Positions 50,936 to 61,600 of a stretch of DNA of 64,000 nt are shown here, piece after piece. Source of the stretch: Vombatus ursinus (Eukaryota; Chordata; Mammalia; Diprotodontia; Vombatidae); contig NW_020954630.1 in assembly GCF_900497805.2 (NCBI RefSeq), forward strand, positions 9,700,222 to 9,764,221, read 5' to 3'. Every line of letters starts with the position of its first letter. The first letter of the stretch is position 1. A program made the position numbers and the translations under genes. The notes below the pieces were generated by a model that saw only the letters and a list, made by a program, of their open reading frames with translations, searched no databases and had not been told where the DNA came from.

Positions 50936-52350
50936 TCCTTTGAGTAACCATTCTTAGGATAAATATCTAGTGGTTGTATAAGTGCTTCAAAGGTTGTCTG
51001 TTTTGCAGCTTTTTTTTTTGGCTAAGTATTTGTTTCTCCATCTTTTACACAAAATATTAAAAATAAGAAAGCACCTTACATAGTTTTGTTGTACTTCTTC
51101 CTTTTCTCTTCCCTTCTTATAACCCCCATTCTCCACCACTCCAAGTCCTAAGCACTCCAGAGCAGTTTATTGATTGATATTCAGGCCTATTGAATCCCTG
51201 ATATCTGACAGGCCATACAAAGAGCATGCCAATCAGTTCCAATTTTGAGCTATTTCTTTGACTCCAGTTTTCATAGCCCAGATGTGGATAATGGTTGATA
51301 TTTCCCTGCCCCACTGCCACTTTTATTTAAGATTTTCAATACCTCACTACCATTATTGCCAGGTTTTTGATGGAGACATTGTGATTCGGGAGAGGTTAAA
51401 TGATTTATTCTGGTTCCTTGGCCAACCGAAGGAAAGGAGAGAATAGATCACTGCTTCTCTTTTTGTTTCTCTTCCTAGGATAGGCTTTCCTTTTCTAGGC
51501 CTTGGACAGAGTTACATTACTCCGGGGGAATTTCAGGGGAATTTAATGTTTTGGGGGACTTATTATACTTTTCCAAGTATGGCGGAACCAAGGTACAGAA
51601 GGGAAAAGTCATATTTAGCTCCTATACCTCTGGTCTATTTCACAGATTGTCCACTATCTCCCAAGGCCCCATCCTGGGAACTTTCCGCCGAGTGCACCAC
51701 TCTGAGACTCAGTTAAGTCTGAAAGGAAAAGGTAGTTGAACTCTGGTCATAAGAATAGATAGGGAGCTTTTATGTAATGATACAAGTCCAGGTTTGGTAT
51801 AATTAAGCATCAAGAAAGCAAGCTTTCACCTCAGGAGAACACTAAGGAAATTCTCTCTATCATAAGTCTTGTTTCCTTGGTAAGAGCAACTCTACACTTT
51901 TAAATACTGACAAATTTGAGGGTTCTTTCTATTAATAAGTTTTATATTTTAAAGCATTGCTGATAATTTAATATGAGAAATCGATGATCATTTGGTACTA
52001 ACTTCAAAGCATGGTTGGTGTAAGTCAATTTCTTTATCATATTCACACAAGCACTGACATTCCATAAAAAGTTACAAAACACATTTGAATTCTGAAACAG
52101 AAACTGGTGACTTCTGGGCATGAGGGAGAAGTCTGAATCATAAGGAATAGAAAATTTCATTTAGTCTGATCTCAGGGATTTTTTTTCCCCCAAAGGAAAA
52201 ATAATGTAGTGCCAAACTCCTTTGTTACACTGAACTAAAATGTAAAATGATGTGTTTAAAGTTGACAACACTATAAAGCAGGCTTCTACTCTATGGAGTT
52301 ATTTTTATGGATCTATGATTTGCCTCATGATATAGTCACAAGTGTACAAT
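50936..52350. other. Single-copy stretch
   Basis: 1.4 kb with no recognised gene. A weak MIR-like patch may lie at 51360-51425. Confidence 0.4.
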
Positions 52351-52351
52351 A

Positions 52352-52505
52352 ATATAGAATATTTCATAGAACCAAGAACTGGAGGGCTATAAGATACTCA
52401 AACCCTTCATTTTCCAGAAGAAACTAAGGCCCAGAAATGATTACACAGATAGTATCACAGCCTGTAACAGAAGCTGGCTTCTCTGATTTTCTGTCTTACA
52501 TATTA
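52352..52505 (-). mobile_element. THER/MIR-type SINE, reverse
   Basis: 'tttcatagaaccaagaactggagggctataagatactcaaacccttcattttccagaagaaactaaggccc'. Confidence 0.68.
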
Positions 52506-52524
52506 AAATGGGGCTATTCTAAGT

Positions 52525-53022
52525 GTCATAATAGCTCACAATTATACAGGATAATTACATTTTACAAAGTATTTTGCAGTCTCACAATGACTCTATGAGT
52601 AAGGTTCAATTCAATTCAGTAAATAATTTATTAAGTGCCTTCTACGTGCCAGACACTGTGCTAAGTGCTGGGGATGTGAAAAGAGCCAAAAGACAGTTCT
52701 TCCCCTCAAGGAGCTTACAGTCTAATGAAGAAGACAACATGCAAATAAATATATACAAAGCAAAGTATATACAGGATAAAAAGGAAATAATTAACAGAGG
52801 GAAGGCACTGGAATTAAGAGGGGTGGGGAAGGCTTCCTGTAGGAGGTAGGATTTTAGTTAGGACTTAAAGGAAGCCAGGGAGGTGCTATTCCCATTGAGA
52901 TTATGCAATGAGGAAACCAAATCTCAGAGATTAAATTAAATTTCACAGAGCACATTATACAAGATGTGAATCCATATCTTCCTGATTCCAAGTCCATTGC
53001 TCTAGTCATCATGCCATAGAAC
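52525..53022 (-). mobile_element. MIR-type SINE, reverse, hosting an L2
   Basis: Pieces 52525-52598 ('agctcacaattatacaggataattacattttacaaagtattttgcagtctc') and 52886-53022 ('cattgagattatgcaatgaggaaaccaaatctcagagattaaat...cttcctgattccaagtccattgctctag') are one reverse SINE. Confidence 0.65.
52600..52885 (-). mobile_element. L2 3' end, reverse, in MIR
   Basis: A well-preserved reverse terminus: 'aataatttattaagtgccttctacgtgccagacactgtgctaagtgctgggga', 'tcaaggagcttacagtctaatg', 'ggcactggaattaagaggggtggggaaggcttcctgtaggagg'. It is among the least diverged L2 copies here. Confidence 0.85.
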
Positions 53023-53409
53023 ATTCTCAGGACAAAAGCCTAGGATCACTTAGGCACAATATCTTATCTTCTTCTGTCCTAATCCTGAAAACCTAACATT
53101 TTATCATACCAAAGCATAAAAACAGAAACCTTGAATGAACAACCATTGATCCCAAAGATTTCAGTGCCAGTCTCTAGTCCCCAGTAGTGGAGCTCCTCTA
53201 GCTAAGGACACCCCTCCCCCAATCTGGACCTTCCCAGTTGCTCTCTATGGATGTCTCTCTCCATTTTCCTCAGCTTCTTTGGAGCTATTTTCTAGGTCTC
53301 CTAACACCGCTGTCTTTTTTAGGGGCATAGTCTCTCTACCCAGGAAAGGAAGAAGCTTCATCAGCACTCTGTCCATCAGTATAATAACCTCCTCCAAGAT
53401 GACAACAGT
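53023..53409. other. Single-copy stretch
   Basis: Nothing is recognised. Confidence 0.35.
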
Positions 53410-53532
53410 GTTTATTTATTATCTGTGTGACCTTGAACAAGTCACTGAACCTCTCTGGTTTCCCTTTCTTGCCCTATACAATGGCCTAGATGACCTCTCT
53501 TAGGTCTTTTCCAGATCTAAATCTATGGTCCT
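53410..53532 (+). mobile_element. MIR SINE, 3' two thirds
   Basis: 'tatctgtgtgaccttgaacaagtcactgaacctctctgg...ggcctagatgacctctcttaggtcttttccagatctaaatctatgg'. Confidence 0.75.
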
Positions 53533-53762
53533 AGGGAAGGAAAAAGAATTTTAGTGAGTTCTTCTTGCTTGGTAAGGATTTATTGCCCCCCCTGCAGCAT
53601 ATCACAGCTCTTTTAATTCAGTCTAGATTGGTGACTTCCCCACTTCCCACCTCACTCTCTCCTCCCTTATACACAACTTTCTAAGGCAATTTCCATTATC
53701 ACTGAGGTTGGGTTAAATATAACAGTCCTTAAGACAAGAATGTCCTCAGGCTACTACAATTC

Positions 53763-54058
53763 ATGCATACATTCAATAAGCATTCATTAAGGACCTGATA
53801 AGTGGAGACACTTAGGGCAGTTAGGTGGTACAGTGGATATAGTGCCAGCCTGGAGTCAGGATTTTCCTCAGTTCAAATCTGTCTCTGGACACTTACTAGC
53901 TGTGTGACCCTGGGCAAGTCACTTAACCTTGTTTGCCTTAGTTTCCTCATCTGTAAAAATGCTGGAGAAGGAAATGTCAAGCCACTCCAGTGTCTTTGCC
54001 AAGAAAACCTCAAAGGTGATGAAGAGTAGAACATTGTGCTAAATCCTGCATTACACAC
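53763..54058 (-). mobile_element. L2 3' end, reverse, split by a MAR1
   Basis: 'catgcatacattcaataagcattcattaaggacctgat' on the left and 'acattgtgctaaatcctgcattac' on the right are consecutive L2 sequence. Confidence 0.65.
53812..54029 (+). mobile_element. MAR1-type SINE
   Basis: 'gggcagttaggtggtacagtggatatagtgcc' through 'gtgtgaccctgggcaagtcacttaaccttgtttgcc' to 'ccagtgtctttgccaagaaaacctcaaag'. The RTE tail is shortened. Confidence 0.88.
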
Positions 54059-54165
54059 ACACAAAAAAAAATCACACCCCAAGATAGATACTGTATATAT
54101 ATGATATAACAATATTATATATATATATATATATATATGTATATACACATATATATCCCATTATT
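54059..54165. repeat. (CA)/(TA)n tract
   Basis: A short CA then A run, and (TA)n with a TG interruption at 54092-54155. Confidence 0.85.
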
Positions 54166-54815
54166 AGCAAGGGGGGTGATGGCAAGTATAGTTTTCCTGA
54201 CTGAAAGGAGGGACTGAAGGATCATTATAAATGAAAGTAACATAGGGCAAGAGAATCCCAAGGAAATTTGCTGTCTCCTAAGAGAATTGGGGTTCAGGTA
54301 GATGCATGCCATTAGCAAACCCATGGCAAAGGTCTTTGCTACATCAAACTGAATATTATCATGAGTAGTTGGAGCTTTCTCTGGCTCACTAATCCCCTTA
54401 AGTAATGATCTACCTACAAAGAATTTGTCGTTTTCCTAGATGTACCTGCTCACCACATTCTAGAACACAGTAGAGTTCTCCCTTCTCAACTCTTTCTTCC
54501 CTGACTCATAGCTGCCTGGTCAACTTGGCATCACCATCCTCTGGGGTTGACTACTCTACTTAAATTTTGTTTATTTGTTTCATGTACTTTTATAAGGGGT
54601 TATTTATCTCTAGATACAGATAAGCTGAATTTTTTGTTGCATTTGGAGTACTAGAAAGTCAGTGGACCACATGAGGAAGAGAAGGTTAAAAGGAAACCCG
54701 CGACCTACTGTCCGGGGTATAACTTTGATTCTATACGAAGTTCCTTCATTGGCTGCACAAAGAGTTTCATGAACAATGCATATAGGAAGCAATTCCAGGG
54801 GGAGAGGAGAGAACA
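54166..54815. other. Single-copy stretch
   Basis: No gene or repeat is recognised. Confidence 0.4.
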
Positions 54816-55167
54816 AATGGGGGGACAGGTGACACTTGAGTCAACCCTTGAAGAAAGCTAGAGGTTTTATGAGGCAGAGCTGAGGACAGAGAACATTCTA
54901 GGAATTGGGCACAGCATATAAAAATACATAGAAAAGGGAAATGGAATGCTATGGACATGACATAATGATGTCACCAATTTGCCTGGAATTCAGAGTGCAT
55001 GCAGGAGAGCAATATATAAAAATTTGAGGAAGTGAAGCGTAAACCAAATTGTGAAGAATTTCAAAAAATACAGGAGTTCTGATTTTAGACTAGAGGCAAG
55101 AACAAGCCACTAACACTTCTTCAAGGTGTGAATAACAGGGTGGTGCCTAAGCTTTAGGAACATCAAT

Positions 55168-55449
55168 TCAGCAACTGCAGGGAAGATGGAGCAGAGGGAG
55201 AGATGGGAAGCCAGGAGACCAGCCAACTAGGATGTCATTACAATAGTCAAGGGAAAAAGTCGTGAGGGTCTGATATAGGATATTAACGTATGAGTGTAGA
55301 ACAGGATAGACATGAAAGATTTTGGAAGATAGCATCAACAAGATTGGCACTGACTTGATATAAGGCCTGAAGGAGATTGAAGAATCAAGGATAAGCCCAA
55401 GGTCATGAACCTGGGTGATTGGAACCATAATGGCACCTTCAATAGACAT
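55168..55449 (-). pseudogene. L2 ORF2 reverse-transcriptase C-terminal remnant
   Basis: A 93-codon open frame on the minus strand still reads VHDLGLILDSSISFRPYIKS and, further on, SLDYCNDILVG. These are the LGVILDSSLSF and RLDYCNALL phrases following the catalytic domain of CR1/L2-type LINEs. The catalytic YADD box is not in this piece. Survival of the frame in so old an element is probably chance. Confidence 0.75.
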
Positions 55450-55521
55450 AGTTAATTTATGAAGAAGACTTTTTCAGGAAAAAATAATTATATTTTGGAC
55501 ATGTTAAGTTTGAGATGCTTA

Positions 55522-55684
55522 CATATATAACCTACATCAAATTGCCTACCATTTTAGGAAGAAGGAAGGCAAGGGAGGGAGGGAGAAAAATTTGGAACTC
55601 AACATCTTGTAAAAATGAATGCTAAAAATCGTCTTGACATATAATTAGGAAAAATAAAACGTTATAAAAACATAAAAAAAATTA
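55522..55684 (+). mobile_element. L1 3' end, heavily 5'-truncated, in L2
   Basis: 'catatataacctacatcaaattgcctacc' to 'aatttggaactcaacatcttgtaaaaatgaatgc' and an A-rich end. TSD gagatgctta at 55512-55521 and 55685-55694, in the L2 phrase 'gtttgagatgc'. Confidence 0.85.
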
Positions 55685-56445
55685 GAGATGCTTATAAGAT
55701 ATCTAGAGGTAATTGCCCAATAGGTCATTGTTGACATGGAACTGGAGTTCAGGATAGAGATGAGAGCTGCAGACATAGATCTGGAAGTTATCTGCAGACA
55801 GATGCTTGTTTAACCATGGAAAATGGTGGAATAGCTAAGAGTGCAGAGAAAAAAAGATGAGAGGGCACAGGACAGAGAGGCAGGGCATAGATGATAAGAA
55901 CCACCAATGTATATTGAGAAAGAGCGGTCAAACAAAGAGGACAACCACTAGAAAGCACTGCCATGAAACACCAGAGAGGTGGAAGAGGTAGCCAATAATG
56001 CCAACTGCTTCTCAGAGGGCAAGAAGCACAAGGACTTGGAGAAAGACTTTGGATTTAATTATTAAGAGATCACTGGTAACTTTGGAAAGAGAAGTTTCAT
56101 TTGGATAGTATAATCAGAAGACGTACTACAAGGGGCTCAGAAGTAAATGAGAGAAGAAATGGCAGCAACAAGTGTAGACAATTTTTCCCAAGAGTCTGAC
56201 AGTGAAAGAGAATGAAATATACATAGCAATAGTTTGAAGGAATAGTAAGATTAAGTAAATATATTTTGTTTTGTTTTGTTCTGTTTTTCTTTAGAATAGG
56301 GGAGACTTGGGCATATTTGTAGGCATCAAGAGATGTTTCACAGGAATATTAGGAGAGGGGATGATTGCAGAGGCAAGCTGCCAGAGTTAGCTTAAAGAAA
56401 ATATAGGGAAGAGAAAGAACCAAGTATCTGAAAAATATGAATGAA

Positions 56446-57127
56446 AACTAAGCAGAATTTTTTTTTTCTTTTCTCTATGGCTATAAGCCCTTTGAGAGCA
56501 GGATCTGAGACTTCTGATGGCTGTTGCAAGGCACAAAGCTTAGCCTCACCTGAATGCTCATAGATATTCATTGATGATGTTTTCAAAGGGATCCTTGAAG
56601 CAAGGTGTCTCTTGCACCAGTGGCCAGAGCTTGAGTCTAAGCAATCTTTGAAAAATGTTCTATGTGTTCTCATCAGGATCAAAATCAATACAACATCCTT
56701 TGGTCCATTACCTTATGTATAATTCTGATATTTTAGTGTTGGATCCTCTTTTAATATGGTGACAACGACATCTATCATTTTCCACACAGAAAACCATAAA
56801 AAAGCAACTTAGCCAGTCTTTACAGGCATGTTGTGTGTGAACTGTGTATAATACTAACTGCTTGATTTCCACTGAGGCTCTTGAGTGGTGTGGTTCACTC
56901 TCTGGATAGTTAGCTTCCATTTCCCTGTCTTTTGTTTTGCTTATTCTGCTGTCCTGAAACAGTTTCTGATGCTAAAAAATGACTTGCATTTAAAGAATCC
57001 ATTTTCCCAAAAATTTTGAGGCATTCCCGCTAGCTACCAATTTTAGATTGCTGTAAGATGGCTTGGGAAGGGGAGAGAGTGCTTTTCATAAAGATAATAA
57101 AACTGAAGAGAACATCTCTGTTTAACT
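56446..57127. other. Single-copy stretch
   Basis: No gene is recognised. Confidence 0.4.
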
Positions 57128-57240
57128 CAATCAGTCACAAAATCCTTTATTAAGTGCTTACTATATGCCAAGCACTATGTTAAGTACTAGGAATACAAAG
57201 AAAGGCAAAAACAGTCCCTGCCCTCAAGAAGCCCAGATAC
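57128..57240 (-). mobile_element. L2 3' end, reverse
   Basis: 'tcctttattaagtgcttactatatgccaagcactatgttaagtactaggaatacaaagaaaggc...ccctgccctcaagaag'. Confidence 0.78.
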
Positions 57241-57284
57241 TAATATTTAGGTTAATGACTTCTCATTGTCCTGCTGAACAGGTA

Positions 57285-57480
57285 CAAGATTCAGTTCAAT
57301 TCCACAAACATTTATTAACATGCACTTACTATGTGCAAAACATGATGCTAGAACAAAGGATATAGAGACAAAATAAAAAAAATAGTTCCAAGTAAACATG
57401 AAATTCCTCAAAAAAGGCTTACATTCTACTTGGTAGTGGTGATGGTGGGAAATAATATATAAGATAGTACTCCTTTCTGA
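57285..57480 (-). mobile_element. L2 3' end, reverse, second
   Basis: 'ttccacaaacatttattaacatgcacttactatgtgcaaaacatgatgc' to 'ggcttacattctacttgg'. Confidence 0.7.
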
Positions 57481-58774
57481 TTTAGACTACGTGAATAATA
57501 GAAATAGGCAGAAATAAGGACAGTTGTGAGAGAAACACTGATAAAGCAGGTCATAGAAAAAAGACAACCCCAGTAAATTTACCTAAAATACATTGTTTCA
57601 TCACATCTACTTTGCAAATGAGTGGTATGAGGACTTTGAGGCTGATTGATGGGTGACCTTGAGGTTTAGGACTGTTTAATGACTGTGAAATAAATGCATA
57701 TTGCCTAGTAATGACTTGGATGGCAGAAATGTAGATTTTGGTGCTTCTCTGACATTAAGGTGAGTCATATTACATAAGAGATCCTCTTTTGGAACAGCAA
57801 AGTTGCCTGAGACAGACTTCCAAATAAGTCATAACAGATCTTAGAGCTGAGTCTCAGAAGAATCCTCAGATTTGGACCCAGGAGAGAGCTCCTATTTTGT
57901 ATGAGAAAAAACCTAATAGCTTGTACTACACTAGCTGCAGTTGGAAGAGCTGAATGGAGTAAGAAAAAAAAAGGCCACCTCCTGTTTGGAACAGGGCTTA
58001 CTCTGGGGCTCAGAAAAGAGGTGAGTAGAAAGCAGAGTTTGACAGAGCTGAGCTTAGGGCTCAGGGAAGACTTGCGTTGGGGTCAGAGAGGAACTGAGCT
58101 GAGAGCTCAGGAGAGACCTTTGGTTAGATCTGGGAAGAGAACTCAGTAATGTCATTGACATCTGATGCCTGAGAGACAGAAAGCCCTCAGAAATCAGCCA
58201 AGGATACAGATCCGAGAAAGATAAATAGCCATCAGAAGAGCAGAAAGGCCCAGGAGAAGAGTGGGCAGCCAGCAGAGAAATGGCTCCATCAACCATTGAT
58301 TTGTGGTTTAGGCATTTCCTAAAAAGGATAAAGGATTTCAAGGTATGAAATTCCAAGTTGTGAATTACTTTAGGCACAAGTTTGCTATACAAGTACTCCC
58401 TTGCTATGATTCTATAAGTCTGTGGCCACTTTCTCATATGAACACTGAATGCATTTGTGCAAAAGTATATGTGAGGTTTAAGTATGAAACATTGTATTTT
58501 AATTATTCTTGTTTTGCTTTTTGTTTAGAAAACATTTCTGATTAAGAGTTAATTGTGTCATCTCCGGTGATTTGTTCAATGGGAAGCACACCAGTAGGGG
58601 CTCAGGAGGTACAATTGTTTTAGAAGTGTATTCTCACCACCAGGGTTACTCCTAGTACACTAAGATTGAGTCATAATGGCATAGATACCTTTTCTGAGAA
58701 CCTTCAACTTGTCAGCATGAGTGTAAACTTTGTCACTGAGCCAGTCCAGGGGAAAAATAAAAGAGGGAATAACT
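57481..58774. other. Unclassified stretch with weak internal repetition
   Basis: I cannot assign this 1.3 kb. 57995-58140 contains three loosely similar units of about 42 bases built on 'gagct(t/g)ag(g/a)gctcag' and 'agagagg/gagacc' words. The 82-codon frame at 57901-58149 follows these units and has no recognised domain. It could be an unrecognised dispersed repeat. Confidence 0.35.
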
Positions 58775-59070
58775 AGGAATTGGTATGCTACCCCTTGATA
58801 TGCAATATATACATAGATTAGTAAATATAATTAGAAGAGGGAGAGACTAGTAACAATTAGGGAGATCAGAGAAGGATTTTTTTGTTATTGTTGTTGTTCA
58901 GTCATTTCAGTGCTGTCCAACTCTCTGTGACCCTAAGGGATGTCACCTGAGCTAAGCCTTGAAAGAAGCTAAGGATTCTAAGAGAGGTAGTTCATTCCAG
59001 GCCTGGAGAACAGTATGGAATATCAAGTTCAAGGAATGGCTAGGAGTCTGTTTTGGCTCATTCTGGTCTT
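58775..59070 (-). mobile_element. L2 fragment, reverse, with a MAR1 tail inside
   Basis: 'tcacctgagctaagccttgaaagaagctaaggattctaagagaggtagttcattccaggcctgg' is reverse L2; 'gggagatcagagaaggatt' to the left continues it. Confidence 0.65.
58876..58940 (-). mobile_element. MAR1/RTE 3' tail only
   Basis: 'tgttattgttgttgttcagtcatttcagtgctgtccaactctctgtgacc' is the terminal RTE-like tail in reverse. The tRNA-like head is absent, so it is a severely truncated SINE or a fragment of the RTE partner itself. Confidence 0.75.
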
Positions 59071-60160
59071 CTAAGTCCTTCTTCATTGGGTCAGGATAAC
59101 TACACCTACCTTAGCTTTTCTCCTCTGCTCCTCTCAAGTTAGCAAACCTTTCCAGAGAAAAGATGATTTCCTCAATCTGTCCTGGGCAATCATTCCATCT
59201 AAGCTGTTTTACCCAAGAGCAGGGATGAATTTCCATCACGTTATCCACAGTCTCTCATCCAATCCATCTTTCGAACATTAATCTTTCTTATGAGATGGTT
59301 GGCCAGAGTGAAGGGCTCATTTTTATGGTGACAGATTGGAGATTGGAATTAAGTTTAGTTGTTCTTTCACTAGCCTGAGTAAGACCTTGGTCACTACTAC
59401 CCTCGGACCATCTGAACCAGCCACCTCTTTAAAGGTATTTCTTCTTCCCTATACCTCTTCTTGAGCTGCTACCTCTTCCTCATTTTGGCTCCTGATATGG
59501 CACATTCATGCGTTAGAACTGACTATTTCAGTAGTTTCTTTAACTGTTTGATATTTTGCTGTTTCTGTTGCATAAAGGGCACTAAATGGAAGAGGGAGCA
59601 GGGAGATTCCATCATATGAAAAGCCTATTGTGATCTCGGCCTATTCTTTGAAGATTCACTACTTTTGGATAAATATAAAAATCAGATCTCTCTCCCCCTT
59701 TGCATGGGGAAGGAGGGCAATTGTATAAAAAGACTCTGACTCTACCTGTCTCCCTCTGCTTTGTTTATATGTTGAGATTTCATCTCTGCATTGTTTATAT
59801 GAACACACAAGAAAGTCATCAAATAGAACATTTGCTCTTTATATATTTTATTTTTTCCCATGTTATTTATGGCAAAATGGCTCAAAGACTCCTGAAAGCA
59901 ACTAGACTGAAAATAAAATAAATGTGCTTGGTTATATGGCCACTTTCATCAGCAGAATCTTATGATACCTCTCTTTCCCAATAACCTTTTCTAGCTAAAA
60001 CCTCTTTGAAATATTTGAAGCAAAAATTTAAATGACAAAATACCTCCCCATTGGTGAGATAAGGTGCATTATCATACATTCTCATACGTAGTATTCCACA
60101 GTAAAAGAGGCCTGGTGTATTTTCAGAACTTGTATGAAATGTGATTATAAAGTAATGGGA
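59071..60160. other. Single-copy stretch
   Basis: No gene or repeat is recognised over about 1.1 kb. Confidence 0.4.
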
Positions 60161-60169
60161 TTTTTCTTA

Positions 60170-60178
60170 AAATATACA

Positions 60179-60225
<47 letters not shown>
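60170..60225. repeat. (CATA)/(TA)n microsatellite
   Basis: catacata grading into a pure TA run. Confidence 0.93.
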
Positions 60226-60579
60226 TTTAGAAAGCATAGGACTCTTGGAGCAAAAGGCACTTTACAGATCATCACTACTTTCATTTCAGATGAAAAACCC
60301 TGGATGTCTCAGTGAGGATAGTCCTTCAAAGTAGTCCCCCTGGGAAACTATACACTTATTTCAATGTACTACATTGTACTGTACTACAAAAATATTTTGG
60401 GGCCCCCTCCTTTGGAACTAGTGTTTTCTGAGCCAAGGTACTTGGAAAATGGATAAAGAGCTGGATATGGAGTTGAGAAAATATTTCATATCCTGCCACT
60501 TTGACTGGAAAGGAGAGGGCATGAAGAGATAACAACTTTGGGGTAAATTACCCATTTTCCCAAAGCTACTATTCATTTG

Positions 60580-60880
60580 GCTGTGTAAATTCTGCTTGTG
60601 TAATCCTGGGTAAATCATTGAGCTTCTTTTAACCTTCTGTAAAATGGGGATAATAAGAGAATTACCTTACATGATTGTTGTGACATTCAAATGGAATAAT
60701 CTACAGGGCATCCCCAAAGTCTTAATGAAGATTTAAGCTATTAGAACTTCAAGCTGAAACAGCTACTTGATATTAAGCAATAGCTTAAAATTGTAGTAAG
60801 ACTTTTTGGGATGTCCTACATATAAAGTACTTTGTAAAATTCAAAGATTAGACATGTCAGCTACTATATTGTCATTATAT
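60580..60880 (+). mobile_element. MIR split by a mariner-like MITE
   Basis: 'gtgtaatcctgggtaaatcattgagcttcttttaaccttctgtaaaatggggataataag' left of the MITE and 'tataaagtactttgtaaaattcaaagattagacatgtcagctactat' right of it are consecutive MIR sequence. Confidence 0.78.
60712..60820. mobile_element. mariner-like MITE, second copy
   Basis: The ends tacagggcatccccaaagtc and gactttttgggatgtcct are inverted. The interior 'ttaagctattagaacttcaagctg' matches the reverse of 'taagctttaagttctattag' in the copy at 10150-10256. It is inserted in a MIR at a TA-rich site. Confidence 0.72.
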
Positions 60881-61116
60881 TTAAGTTCATAGTCTCATCA
60901 ATTGGACATAATGTAGCCAAGTTGCTCGCTCCCTCACGGTCTTGACTCCAAGTGACTTCTGGCTACTCCCAGAAATCAAATCCATCCTCACAGAACAAAT
61001 ACTTGGTCTTACAAAAGGGATGCTGTATTGCAGACTTGAAAGGTAATTGATAAAGAGAGGTTTCTAAAATGCTTTGAGTAATAGCAGAAGCATCAGGTGT
61101 TCTCTCGAGGTAAGAT

Positions 61117-61600
61117 TTAAAAATTCAGTTTAGTAAGTATTTATTAAGCACCTGCCATGTGAAAGATACTGTGCTAAGTGCTAGCATTACAAAGACAAAA
61201 ATAAATAGTCCCTACCTCCAAGGAGCTGGAGAGGGACATGTATTCAGGTAAAGTAAATGAATACATAGCATAAAAAACTAGTTGAGAGACACAGAGAAAG
61301 AAGAGAGAGACAAAGGAAAGAGAGGGAGAGAGGGGGAGAAGTGGGGAAAGGGAGAGGGGGGAAGGGAGAGAGAGATATCTAATTCTTGGAGAAATCAGGA
61401 GAAATCTGATAGGTAGCAGGTGGCAGCTTCTTTGCAGAGCAGGTGTGCTTTGAAGGAGGGGAGGGGTTCTAAGAAGTAGAGGTGAAATGGGAGCATAGTC
61501 CCAACATATGGGACAGCTTGTACATAGGCATGGAATTCTTGAGAGATCACATATGGGGAACAACTAATGAGCCACCTTGACTGGAAAGAAGAGTGCATGA
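61117..61600 (-). mobile_element. L2 3' end, reverse, with a GA-rich expansion
   Basis: 'aagtatttattaagcacctgccatgtgaaagatactgtgctaagtgctagc' to 'caaggagctggagaggg', then after the purine tract 'gggagcatagtcccaacatatgggacagc' and 'ccttgactggaaagaagagtgcatgaaggg'. Confidence 0.7.
61282..61378. repeat. (GA)-rich purine tract
   Basis: Almost pure purine over about 95 bases within the L2. The Leu/Ser-rich minus-strand frame is an artefact. Confidence 0.92.

Larger units (their letters stand above)
54816..56445 (-). mobile_element. L2 LINE, long reverse copy, with an L1 tail inside
   Basis: About 1.45 kb of L2 in two pieces (54816-55521, 55685-56445). Landmarks: 'agaacattctaggaattgggcacagc', 'gtgaagaatttc', 'ccagccaactaggatgtcattacaatagtc', 'tttggacatgttaagtttgagatgctta', 'cccaataggtcattgttgacatgg', 'gatcactggtaactttgg', 'ggggagacttgggcatatttgtagg'. 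It extends far upstream of the usual 3' remnant. Confidence 0.82.

Noticed and set aside
57481-58774. Possible solitary LTR
   Set aside because: No paired ends, short target duplication, primer-binding site or polyadenylation layout could be found; left as unclassified.
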